Shown here in pieces: positions 34,653 to 44,812 of a stretch of DNA of 64,000 bases (positions within the stretch are counted from its first letter, which is position 1; every line of letters begins with the position of its first letter). The stretch comes from Dactylorhiza incarnata. Taxonomy: Eukaryota; Streptophyta; Magnoliopsida; Asparagales; Orchidaceae. The DNA is taken from NCBI GenBank assembly GCA_033032865.1, contig JAWHQI010000004.1, forward strand, positions 27,138,001 through 27,202,000, given 5' to 3'. The notes under the pieces are model-generated. The model saw nothing but the letters and a program-made list of their open reading frames with translations, was not told the DNA's origin and searched no databases. Position numbers and translations under genes: made by a program.

Positions 34653-36001
34653 TGTTGGGTATATTGTCCTCAATATAACCTTGATTTGAAGAGGCATCAC
34701 TCTTAATGCTAAGGACATATTGTATTTAACAAAGCTATACTTGTGAAGGATATACAGGCACAGGTAACTCAAAAGGAAGGGCCACACATGGCCCTAGATA
34801 AGAAGAAATCATCCACAAGGAGATGAAGATCTGTCTCAGCATAACTGCTGAGACGATGGGTCAGACCCGCTGAGACGAGGAGCCATCTCAGCGGATCCAC
34901 TGAGAATAAGACTGGAGCAACCGCTGAGAAGGGAACTAAATCTGCCGCTGAGACTGGAAGCCATCTCAGCCCAACCGCTGAGACTGGATGCTGTCTCAGC
35001 CCAACTGCTGAGACAGATCCAAATGTTTTGACGGGATCTGCTTTTGGCGCAAATGACATTTGAGAGGGAAAAGCAAGTCTAATCAACCCCATACTGTGTC
35101 AGGAGGATTGATATAGCCGTTGGAGCCTTCTGGGGGTATAAAAGAAGATGTTAGGGCACATCAAGAAAAACTGTTCTATTGAGAAGCTTTTGTTACACGC
35201 CGCAATCAAGCATTCGCGATTCAGCCAGTTGAAGTCATTCTCTGCAGCTGAAGTTAATCTTCTAAGGGAGATTAGTTAGCTCTTCTTGTACAAACTCAAG
35301 AAGGGCAAGTTGATCTTCTGCTTTGCTGAAGGAGAAGATCAAGGGGATATAAATCTGAAGCTATTGCTTTCAGATATGAAGAAAGGATCCAGAAGACCTA
35401 AGAGTAAATCCTTATGTCTTTTGTATCTAACTCAAACTCTATTACATCTTTGTAAGGCATTGTTGCCTGAGTAAAAGGCTGTTGAGCCTGTGTGTAAAGT
35501 TGTGTTGACAGCTTGAGTGGTAGGACTTCTCTATAGGTCTGAGGTAGGAAATCTGGGGGATTTCTGAGTGGTAGGAGTTCATAACTCTGAGTTGTAGGGC
35601 TGCTGAGCCTGAGGTGTAGGTCTGTTAAGCCTGAGGTGTAGGGATGCTGAGCCTGAGTGTAGGGATGTTGAGCCTGAGGTGTAGGGCTGCTGAGCCAGAG
35701 TGTAGGGCTGCTGTGCCTGAGGTAGGATCACTCTTGATCTGAGAAGTTCTGAGGAACTTGTAGTGTAAGCTCAAGGAGCCGAGATTGGAGTTTGTGGCCT
35801 TGTCTAACTCATTGTTAGAAAGGTGAAGGGGGAAAGAGGACTACTCAACACACCCTGTCTTGAGGAACCTCTATACATCCTTGTGTGTTTTCTGTGCTTG
35901 TGTTTTCTGCAGCTAGAAACATTAGGCTCAAACAAAGAAAATAAGTAGAACCTATTCACCCCCCCTCTAGGTATTATTGACTACACCTATATAAACTATC
36001 A
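34653..36001 (+). repeat. Sirevirus-1 3' LTR
   Basis: It is equal in length to the 5' LTR (1349 bp). It has the same CTGAGAC array (34832-35020), TATA (35135-35144) and downstream tandem repeat of about 21 bp (35580-35720). Confidence 0.95.
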
Positions 36002-36194
36002 AGGTGGTTAGGTTTTCTACCTCTAACTTTTCTATATCATTTCTATATTCTATGTATTAATAACATAATTTATAACATTTGCATATCTGCTATGAACCTT
36101 TCCGGGCTCCGGGGCTGAGTAAGATCCAACGCATAGACTTGTTCCCTGGGGGTTCGACGGTCTCCTCCATTAAATCCTTGGCCTGAACCATGTC
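36002..36194 (-). pseudogene. gag: Gypsy-2 gag C-terminus and start of mutated intron
   Basis: On the minus strand 36194-36087 continues the gag frame (GQGFNGGDRRTPREQVYALD, then SPERFIA) expected between zinc knuckle and protease. At 36087|36086 the sequence GCAG|ATATGC looks like a donor GTATGC with the first G changed to A. The rest, 36086-36002, is AT-rich with stops and joins 15648-15623, giving an intron of about 106 bp into which Sirevirus-1 jumped. The donor reading is an inference from phase and from the intact version in the Tekay-like element. Confidence 0.65.
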
Positions 36195-37672
36195 TGTTGG
36201 GTATTGTGTCTACAATCACCTTGATTTGAAGATGTCCCCTAGTAAACTAAAGTGAATTGTATTTGTATTTGATGACTTTTGTTTAGATGTGTTATGACAG
36301 GTCGTAATGCTAAGTGCATACCAAAGTCAGGTTGCAATGAATCACCAAACACAGTTCTAAACAATGTAATCCCTCATTGTATAGAACAAAGTGTTGGTCC
36401 ATGTGTAATCTCTCTTTTGGGGTGCACTTCATATACATAACTGAAGGTGTTCAAAGTTGTGGAGTGGAGCAGGGTTTCAGAAGAAAAGAAAATGTTTGCT
36501 GAGTCCATTCGTCGAGATGACTCGGGTCATTCCGACGAATCCCGACGAATGTTGACAGAGGACAGTTTGGCTGGGTGTTAAAGAAATTCCTGAAGCCAAG
36601 TCCATTCGTCGAGATGACTCGGGTCATTCCGACGAATTCCGACGAATGTTGACAGAGGACATTTTTGCTGGGTTGTGAAGAATTTTCTGAAGCCAAGTCC
36701 ATTCGTCGAGATGACTCGGGTCATTCCGACGAATCCCGACGAATGCTGACAGAGGTCAATCTTGTCTAGGTTCTGAGGAAAACTCTGCAGCTAAGTCAAT
36801 TCGTCGGATGCTCTCGTGTTCTCCCGACGAATCCCGACGAATGACGGACAGACGGATTTCTTATCCTCGTTTCGTTTTTGAAAATTAGGGTTAGCCGACA
36901 TGATCAGTACACGTGTCGCCTCTCCCTTCTTTGTCGCAAGAGCCGTTGAAGTCCTCCCTATAAATATGTCATTATTTTAGGGCAAAATTATCCATCAAAA
37001 AGAATCGACCTAAAAACCTTCTTCAGCCGTCAGTTCAGAAAAGAAAAAGCAAAAAGTCCTTCTTCTCTTCCTCTTTTGCTGAACAAGAATTCTGAGATCT
37101 AACTTTTGTGATTAGAGATTTCTCAGAAGAAGGCCTTTGATCTTAGTGCTACTCACTTTATTGAAGATTCTTTCAAGCAAGTCAAAGGGCCTGGTCAGAT
37201 CTGGTTAGCCAAGTCTTCTCTCTTCTCATCTTTCTAGTGCCAAGCTTTCTTTCAAGGTTGAGAAGAAGACTCTGTTTTCAAGATCTGAAGTTAATCTCTT
37301 TAGAGGTTAAGAAGAAATATTTTGTTTCCCTATATTTTCTTTTGTAGGAGTTGTTATACTCCGAGTTGTAGGAGTTGTTTTACTCCGAGTTGTAGGAGTT
37401 GTTATACTCCGAGTTGTAGGAGTTTTTAACTCCGAGGTGTAAGATTAGTTATAATCTGAGTTTGGTGAAGTAGCCGAGTCTAGCCTCGAAGTGCTAGATA
37501 GGCGAGGCGGGAAAGAGGACTACCCACATCGGGGAACCTCTATAAAATCCTTGTGTCTGTGCTGTGGTTGTTTGTTTGCTTTTCTGTGTTAATTTTTTAA
37601 TTCCGCTTTAAGACATAGAATCCACCTATTCACCCCCCTCTAGGTGATTTAGGCCGCAACTAGATACTTTCA
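36195..37672 (+). mobile_element. Solo LTR of a Sirevirus-like element (1478 bp)
   Basis: It starts TGTTGGGTATTGTG and ends ACTTTCA, with a perfect TSD ATGTC at 36190-36194 and 37673-37677 and no internal region, so it is a solo LTR. The CACCCCCCTCTAGGTGATTT near its end resembles the end of the Sirevirus-1 LTR. Its U3 has about four copies of a unit of about 95 bp with CCATTCGTCGAGATGACTCG and CCGACGAATCCCGACGAATG (36503-36845). TATA (CCCTATAAATATG) follows at 36957-36969. A later tandem repeat (GAGTTGTAGGAGTTGTTATACTCC, 37345-37440) parallels the one in Sirevirus-1. Confidence 0.93.
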
Positions 37673-37677
37673 ATGTC

Positions 37678-38609
37678 CTTGACCCCTAAAGTTCTCAGCA
37701 GGTGGGGCAGCCTGTGGTGCTGGTGGCGGTGGGGATCTCATGCGGTAATTTGCCCGAATATGTCCAGGCTGATTGCAGTAGTAGCATACCGATGGGGGAG
37801 GTGCCCCAGCTATCTGCCTCGGCATCTCCTGTATTTGTAGTGGCTGAGGGGCTAATACTGTCAGAGCCTTCGACTCCTGTCTATCTTCCAGACGGGGTCA
37901 TTCCCCGCTTCTCCTCTGTCCGATGAACTAACCCCTCTGTTGTTGACTTCTGCCACCGATAATTGAGCCATCTACAGGTCTTTTCCGCCTGCCTCAAACC
38001 AAGTACTGGTCTGCCTCCAACTTCTTGGCCATCTCTAAAATCCAGGCCTAGGTGCCATCAACAACAAAAAGGAGGGCCTGCCTCAGATTTTCCTAGAGGC
38101 CCTTGTAGAACCTCTTCACATAGCCCGCATCATCCAGCTGATATGAATCAATGAAGCGAGATAAGTGGGAGAACTCTTGATTATACTACAAAACTGTCCT
38201 ACTACAGTGCCTTAGCTGCAGGAATATCTCCTCTAGCTCGTCCCTCGCAGTTTGAGGCACAAAATGCTCCAAAAGTGCTGTCTTGAGCTCATCCCATATG
38301 ATGTACGCACACTCATATCCTGCATAGGTGGTGTCCATGAAGGACTTCCACCACCTCTTGGCATGAGATTCAAAGCATGACATAGCCAAAGACACGACCA
38401 TATCTGTCTGGCACTGTATCCCTGCCATCATTTCGTACATGATATCCAGCCATTCCTCCATCCACACTGCTGACTCTATCCAAATATAAGATGGAGGGGA
38501 GAGGCCTAGGAAGGCACTCATCCAATTTGACCCGGGATTTGGCTGCGGAGCCGAGGCCTACTGTGTTCTGAAAGCCTCCAAGATTACCGTCAAAACTTGT
38601 ACCATCTCT
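37678..38609 (-). pseudogene. gag: Gypsy-2 gag, main part
   Basis: Minus-strand translation shows NPGSNWMSAFLGLSPPSYI, the capsid segment with CFESHAKRWWKSF and WDELKTALLEHFVP, and a zinc knuckle YYCNQPGHIRANY near 37760 (first and last Cys lost, apparently as Cys to Tyr). Several TAG and TGA stops interrupt it (first near 38186). The longest open part is 38186-38521. It ends at 37678, where the solo LTR is inserted, and resumes at 36194. Confidence 0.85.
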
Positions 38610-38884
38610 GATTGCTAAAACGGAGTAGGAACCGGCGGGGGTGGAATGACAGGCGGAGCCTAAGATGTTCCCTGCAGAGGAGCATGGTTCGTCGAAGGCT
38701 ACATGCTAAAATGTTAATTGTAAGAGGGTTGGCCATAAGAAACTAGGTAAAGGTGGATTGTTAGATGTGATTTCCCTTATGGGCACACCATTGCTTCCGC
38801 TGCTAGTTTGTCCTCAAACTAAGCTCGTGTGGGGTGACTCGAGGGTTGTGGACTTCCTGTTTCTTGGTGACCTTGGATGTCTCC

Positions 38885-38896
38885 GCTCTGATACCA
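38885..38896 (-). other. Primer-binding site (tRNA-iMet), Gypsy-2
   Basis: The minus strand reads TGGTATCAGAGC 2 bp inside the LTR boundary, a full match to the initiator tRNA-Met complement. 38610-38884 is leader without a gene. Confidence 0.9.
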
Positions 38897-38898
38897 GT

Positions 38899-40342
38899 TG
38901 TAAGACCCCATTTTTTTCTTAAAATCCTTCCAGATCTTATGCCCAGAGCCGCCGCCTTGCGGTGACACCAACTCTTGGGAAGGTCGCCACTATAAGACAC
39001 CGATTATGCCGGCAAATTCGACATCCAGGCAACCCATACATCGTAGAGAAACTAAGGAAGCATGAAAACAATATAAGTCCAGAATCACATAACAAGGTGA
39101 TATATGTAGAGGATATCACAAAATAGTCTACAATAAGAAATACTAGAAATAAAAGGGTTCCTGCCCAGTATACATAGTCCTCACTACAGATCACTCGCGA
39201 AAGTAATAAATACTAAACACTCACGGATCCTGTGGTGGACACTGCTGCTCCCGAGCTAGGCTAGCTCATCTCCTCCTGCATCGTACTTTGGCTGCGCTGG
39301 ATCTCGGGGCAGCTCCCTCTCTCCTATTTGGAGCCCCTATGGTGTTTGGTCACAACCGACTGTTAGTTACAAACTGAGCCAATCTCCCACCCCTCCCCCG
39401 ATGACTCCTAGGAACCGAGCGGGAGGGATGAATAGGAGGACATCAAAGCAGAAGTACAAGCAGATGGCAGTAGCTCTCACTCACATAGATTGTATATGGA
39501 ATGTAAATCTATACTAGCAATTCTACTATATAAGAACGGAAGGGTATTGAGTAGTAAATAAGTGCAGTAAAAGAGCAATAATGATACATCACAGAAAAGA
39601 AAGTAAAACAACCATCACGGAGAAAGGTAACCTTAACTTATAAGAATGCCCATACAAGCTCATAAGTTAAGGGGTCGTATTGCAAGACCCATCATATAAA
39701 AGATCCCAGAATAATATATATGATGGGGGTATATGTTGAATGTAATGTTATGTATGATATGAAAAGTTACGCAAGGTTTAATGATTACATTTCACATGAG
39801 TACAACTCACCCACATGACTCTATGCGCACAGACCTTTAGTTCCCCGGTTTGGAGTTAGCTAAACTCTCAGGTACCTCTTGTAGTGGCAAATGAAGGCAT
39901 TGGGTTGGTCCACGCCACTCCTAGACCGGTATTCACATTACCTAACCTTGACCCTATGTACGTATCAATGCGATGAACCAATCGCGGAGCTCCTGCGTAC
40001 TCTTGCTCGCTAAACAGCAGTATTTGCTTGGCTAAGTGAACACTTACACCAGACGAGTCAACGTATCGATGTTGGTCTGAACGATCATCCAATAGTGAGG
40101 ACCCACCACCTATTATGCACATCCAACCATGAAAACACATGAATTCCATAGCCATCGGCTCCCCGGACTAACTCATCCATTCATAAATCACTTTTTGAGC
40201 CACCATCTCACCAGACTAACCAGTCCATTTCTATAACCACCAAGCCTACCGCTCATGAGGCTAATCCAAAATAACCTTCCATGTCAATGAGGTGTGTGTG
40301 AAGATTATTAAGAGTTAATATTGTATATCGACTAATCTTACA
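38899..40342 (-). repeat. Gypsy-2 5' LTR (about 1444 bp)
   Basis: The inner edge is fixed by the PBS: plus-strand TGTAAGACCCC at 38899. The outer edge is inferred from the matching inverted end TCTTACA at 40336-40342 (TGTAAGA ... TCTTACA). The partner LTR is outside the window, so the outer edge has no TSD support. No short-word array was noticed in it. Confidence 0.65.
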
Positions 40343-40823
40343 GTTTATGGTTAATCTTGGACTTCCCAAGGTCCACCCTTTGAGGGGCGCAATGGTACTA
40401 GGATTTATGATGGGCTGAATACTAGATCTCCCTTTACAAGACTGGTGCTGATGGGGATCCTGTGGACCAAAAGTGGTGAAATTAATTTTGAAATAAAGTA
40501 GACATCATGGACAACAATTTCAATGTTGAACACTTCCACCAATACATGCTCCAAGTATTTTTAATATTTTAAACCAAACAATGTTCAAATAGTGAATGAA
40601 ATAAATAATCATTAAACTGTTAAATTGTCGGGTCTACGAATATCAGATCAAGGGGATCAAATGGCCCCTGGTCATCATCCCCGATCATTGGACGGTCCAG
40701 GGTGCTTCATCCTGGAGGACCTTCGAGCCCCAATCTCCTCCGCCTATCCACCTCCCCGGCCGACCAATTCCTCCACCACCTTCGTCGAGGTGGTGGCTGG
40801 CGATTTACGGTGGTTGGCCGGCC
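40343..40823 (+). other. Unrecognised spacer left of Element-4
   Basis: There is no recognisable gene or repeat. The last 200 bp are GC-rich and Pro-codon-like in one frame, but no domain is seen. It is the left half of the sequence that continues at 58440 after Element-4; the last 5 bp (CGGCC) are the TSD. Confidence 0.5.
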
Positions 40824-42127
40824 TGATGGAGGCCATCCATTCCTCTCAGTTCTTCTCCATCTCCCTGTTGATGAAGACCCTCACATGGACCCACACTTTG
40901 TGGAGGATGAGGTCGTTGCTGAAGAAGAACCCCACATAGACCCACACTTTGTTGGGGAGGAAGATGATGCTACAGATATTGATCCACCACCGTTCGTCGA
41001 AGCTGCGGTTGAGGACTCTCCACTTGTTGGGGATTTGGATGATGATGCTGACGACCCTCCATGATTCACCACCCATGGGTGGTCATCTCGTCGGCGCGCT
41101 TGATTAAGACTTTATTTATATGCTCATTTTTATTTCATAGTTTATTTTAAGTTTTGGGACATTTTGATTTTGGTTTGCTTTTAGCCAAAATCTGGTTTGC
41201 TTTTAAAATTCTCCATCGTTGTTTGTAAGGCTCTATATAAGGCCACAACTCTATGTTAAATTTAGATTTGATGAAATTGAAAACAAACTTTTCCAAACCC
41301 TAAAGTTTCTCTCTCTCCTCTTCCTCCTAGCCGCCGCCCCTAGGCTCCTCTCTCTCTCTTTGGCCGCCGGCCACTCTTCCTCCTCCTCCCCTCTTCTCGG
41401 CTCCTTCTCCCTTCCTCACTCCTTCTCTCAACCTCTCCCTCCAAGGCCGACCGTCTCCCTCACTCTCTTAAAGAATTTCGGACAGCCCCCGAGGGCTTGT
41501 GGAAGGAGATCTCTTGGCTCGGATTTGGCTCAAAGGGCTTGATCGTGGTGGGAGCGGCGAAGGCGAACGTGCTCTACATCAAGTGACTCCTCTCCGGTGG
41601 TCTCCGCGGATGAACAATCTTTAGGATTCCTACATCTCAGATCTATGATTCTGAGGGGGTAATGAACTCTCAACTCGTGTGATTCCTTTCTTAGATAGTT
41701 CTGTGGTGGCTAGATCTGTGACGTGTCTTTGAACCGTTGATTTTCTTGCGGATTTTCTTTATTGTGGATTTGTATTTCGATCTTGGATTTCGTTTTAATT
41801 CGACGAGTAGTGGCGATCCTCTTTTGTTCTTGTTGGGGGAGATTTTCCGTTTCCGAAATCTTTACCTTTTCGGAGGATCTCTCTTTGGTAGACAACAACA
41901 ACCGCTCGATCGGATCGTGTGGATCCTTTTAGCCGGGAGCGAAGTTGGCCCATAGCCTCCTTCCGTTCCCTCGCGGTGTGGCTGCCCGTGCGTGATAAAT
42001 AACGTGAATAAAAATCATTCCGCGAGTTGACTGCGTTCGTTCACGCTTGTGTGAGATTAGGAAGCGTTGGGAGCAATCAAATCGATCGCGCACGAGTGAG
42101 TGAACCCAAACAACATTTCCTACATCA
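40824..42127 (+). repeat. Element-4 5' LTR
   Basis: It contains an acidic reading frame near the start (to about 41064) that also forms the end of the last ORF at the 3' LTR. It has a TATA box CTCTATATAAGG (about 41228-41240) followed by a pyrimidine-rich leader (CTCTCTCTCCTCTTCC). Unlike the other LTRs here it has no word array, only one TTCGTCGAAG. Confidence 0.92.
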
Positions 42128-42130
42128 ATT

Positions 42131-42142
42131 TGGTATCAAAGC
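42131..42142 (+). other. Primer-binding site (tRNA-iMet), Element-4
   Basis: TGGTATCAAAGC lies 3 bp after the LTR and has one mismatch to the initiator tRNA-Met complement. Confidence 0.85.
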
Positions 42143-42671
42143 GAGGTTGTATCAATTTCCTAATTGATACCATCCTAATTTATTTCTTACCGTAGTACGC
42201 CGACATATAATTAATCTTGCACGATTCCTTTCCAAAACAACCAAATCTTAATTAATCTTGCACAATTTGTTGCCAAAATCACAAAATTTTCAAAATCTCA
42301 TCTGCGAATAGCTGCCTGAACACTTCAGTTTTTAGAAAAAAAAATTCAGAAAAATTCCTGCATATTTCCCATGTATTACCACATATTAAAACAAAAAATA
42401 TTTAAATTTCCTTAGCTATTTGGTGGTGCCATATATCATTTCGTCGTAATTTGTAGTCGGGTCAGCACCAGTACACTAATTTTGATGGTCTGCGAATAAC
42501 GGGCTAAAATCTGTAATTTTTGGCGAAATAGACTGAAAATTTTTCTGCATATTCCCAACATCATAACCAACATTAACTTATAAAAAAAATACTCATTTGC
42601 ATCAAAGCCCAAGCGGAAAAAATCAATACTCGTAAAATTTATTCTGCTCAGCACCCAGTTTTCTCGAGAAT

Positions 42672-42953
42672 ATGGCTACTAGGTTAGGTCCGGGGTATCC
42701 CCCTGCAATTTCACCCAAGGCTGCAGCCCAGTCCTTGGATGATGATCCAATTTCTATCTCTAGACTCCACTGGAAGTTCACGGGTCAAGTAGATCAGTTG
42801 ATGATCGAGATTAAGGACTTGATTCACACTCTCTGGATGAATCAAGAAATCCCCAAAAATCATGTTTTTTCCCACGTGAAGGAGTACAACCCCACACTAA
42901 CAAACATAGTACTGAACCACGTGAGTTATGTGGGGGACGAGATGACGTTGTGA
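42672..42953 (+). CDS. Element-4 ORF1, short unrecognised protein
   Basis: A 93-codon ORF starts at ATG 42672 (MATRLGPGYPPAISPKAAAQ). It is in the position of gag but shows no zinc knuckle or known capsid motif; a possible helical segment (LHWKFTGQVDQLMIEIKDL) is the only visible feature. It ends at TGA 42951-42953 and the next frame begins there, so it may be the N-terminal part of a gag-protease protein split by a frameshift. Confidence 0.45.
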   Translation: MATRLGPGYPPAISPKAAAQSLDDDPISISRLHWKFTGQVDQLMIEIKDLIHTLWMNQEIPKNHVFSHVKEYNPTLTNIVLNHVSYVGDEMTL

Positions 42954-43557
42954 AGGTGTTAAGGTTCGGCCGTGACCTGACGCACAAATTTAGGTTAAAA
43001 TTTAAGCACGGTGAGAAGTGGTGCAGGCTAGTTGTTGATAGCGTCTGCCATACAAATGTTATTTCTGAGAACGCGGTGTCTAGGATGTTGGTGACCACCG
43101 AGCCACATCCTCGCCCATATCGGCTTTTATGTCCTAACGAGTGTACTGCTATTATGTCAAGGCGTTGCTTGGTGCCCCTCACCATCAAAGTCTATTCTGA
43201 GCGAGTTTGGTGTGATGTCCATCCTATGAAGGATTGCCATGTACTGCTAGGACACCCATGGCTTGCTGACCATGCTGTCACCCACGATGACCACGACCAC
43301 ACATTAGAATTCATGTATAGAGGTCAGCTTATCATTCTTTGGTCCACTCCGCCTAAGAAGACTTTGGTCCTACCTGGAGGTACTTGTAGCCCTACTGAGT
43401 CGACACTACCGTGCCTAGCAACGAAAGAGGATTTTGACACTGTTAGTCAAAATCGGCCTATAGACTGTATTAGCCCCTCCGAAACGAACACATTAAGCTT
43501 AATCGTTAAAGCTAAGGCTGACCCTGTTAGTCCAAGCCTTCCTAAGGACAATATTGT
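42950..43557 (+). CDS. Element-4 ORF2, first segment: retropepsin-like repeat 1
   Basis: From about codon 10 the frame reads LTHKFRLKFKHGEKWCRLVV, then DSVCHTNVIS, YRLLCPNECTAIMSRRCLVP, VWCDVHPMKDCHVLLGHPWL and FMYRGQLIIL. This is the order of the retropepsin-like domain of plant Ty3/gypsy polyproteins. The catalytic DSG is DSV, so activity is doubtful. The frame is cut by Sirevirus-2 at 43558 and continues at 54319, then again at 56034, open over 401 codons in total. The first codon is a GTG, so the true start is unknown. Confidence 0.75.
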
Positions 43558-44591
43558 TGAAGTATCTAGTTGCCTACCTAAATCACCAGATCTGAATAAC
43601 AGAGGCGTTTTCTTCCTTCTTCTTGAATAGCTTTTGAGAACGATGAGGAAGAACAACGATCCTTCAAATCTGTCTTTGGCAATCCGAAATGATCCAATAG
43701 AGATTGTAGAATCAGAACACGGATCAATCGAATCCTTCTTGATAGAAATCAGCAACTCCAATGAGTAGATCGATCTCCAATCGTAGACGACGGCGAGGCG
43801 GCGCTTTTCACGTTCGTTTTGATCGGGAGAGAAATTAGGGTTTGAGAACGATTCGAAAAACTTGTTTTTTAATGACTCAAGAGCGATCCTATATATAGAG
43901 GGAAGCAATTAAGGGATAAACCGGCCTTAAATGCACTCAATATAGCCGTTAGGATTGGGAGAGAGCGTTTACGAAACGACAAGAATAGAGAAAACAAATT
44001 AGATAATATTTCGAACAGAATTCTCGAGACATAAGGGTTCTCTCGAGACATGAGGGATCTCCCGAAATATGAAGCAAAGAGAGCAGGAAAGAGATGTCTC
44101 GAGAACTCGATGATCTCTCGAGACATTACAAAGATTTCAGACAAAAGGTCTTTCGAGACATGCTTGATCTCTCGAGTCATCAAGAACAGAAATACCGAGA
44201 TCCAAAGAACTTGCCTCTCGAGACAAGTCAGAACTCTCGAGACATACTTGATCTCTCGAGACATGTCCTTAGGAAAATTGTTTTCAACAATTTTCTTTTC
44301 TTCTCTTGAACACTTGCTGCAACCGCACTCCAAAGTCTTCAATAGTCTTGAAAATGAAGTGTACCCCAATAGAGAGATCACATATGAGTCATCACCATGT
44401 TTCATATAATGAAGAATTACATTGTATGAAACTGTGTTTGCAGACCCATTGTGACCTGACATTGAGTTACACTTAGCAATGATAATCTGCAAGACAATAC
44501 TGGAAAAGCATATCAAATACAAATGCAATTCAATCTTAGTTTAAGGGTGACTTCTCACAAATCAAGGTAATTGTGATTACAATTTCCAACA
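43558..44591 (-). repeat. Sirevirus-2 3' LTR with TCTCGAGACA array
   Basis: On the minus strand it begins TGTTGGAAATTGTAATC and ends AGATACTTCA. The array of ATGTCTCGAGA words lies at about 44265-44030 and the TATA box CTATATATAGG at 43888-43898. An open frame of 219 codons (44528-43869) crosses the array; it is also open in the other LTR but resembles no known protein. Confidence 0.95.
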
Positions 44592-44608
44592 ATCTCCCCC
44601 TATTTGTA
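44592..44608 (-). other. Polypurine tract, Sirevirus-2
   Basis: The minus strand reads CAAATAGGGGGAGAT directly before the 3' LTR, nearly identical to the last PPT of Sirevirus-1. 44609-44812 is untranslated. Confidence 0.88.
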
Positions 44609-44812
44609 GAAGTCAGAACCCTATATACTAAGTTGAATTACAACAATATAGAATAAATATGCTACACTACACAATGATATGAAAATGAATAAGTAGAGAA
44701 CATCAAATCAACAATTATATATATATGTCTAAATTGAATTGTTAAGAAGACTTGATGTTCAACAAAATCAGAACCAAAACAGAATATGTCTTGACAGCAT
44801 CAGCATTATCCT

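Larger units (their letters stand above)
15649..36001 (+). mobile_element. Sirevirus-1, Ty1/copia Sirevirus with ORF3, nested insertion
   Basis: LTRs at 15649-16997 and 34653-36001 are both 1349 bp (TGTTGGG...CTATCA). Flanks are ATGTG (15644-15648) and AGGTG (36002-36006), a TSD with one mismatch. Content is gag, pol, a third ORF after pol, and repeated polypurine tracts before the 3' LTR, all typical of Sireviruses. Copia-3 (24465-32608) interrupts ORF3. LTR divergence by eye is about 35-40 substitutions (about 2.7%). Gag has three stops and ORF3 is damaged, but the pol ORF is intact over 1049 codons. Confidence 0.95.
14609..40342 (-). mobile_element. Gypsy-2, minus-strand Ty3/gypsy split into four pieces
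   Basis: Read on the minus strand the pieces are: 5' LTR 38899-40342, PBS 38885-38896, gag 38609-37678 and 36194-36087, intron 36086-36002 plus 15648-15623, protease 15622-15348, and RT 15064-14609. It is interrupted by a solo LTR (36195-37672), Sirevirus-1 (15649-36001) and the Tekay-like element, beyond which its integrase and 3' LTR should lie outside the window. Frames match exactly across the first two insertions. Many stops show it is the oldest visible layer. The family resembles chromoviruses, but the clade is uncertain because the C-terminus is not visible. Confidence 0.88.

Noticed and set aside
40640..40823. Host gene exon split by Element-4 and continuing at 58440
   Set aside because: The joined frame is open only briefly and has no domain or splice context; left as unrecognised spacer.
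41219..41542. 107-codon ORF in the Element-4 LTR
   Set aside because: It covers a pyrimidine-rich leader after TATA; low-complexity Ser/Leu/Pro content and no domain.
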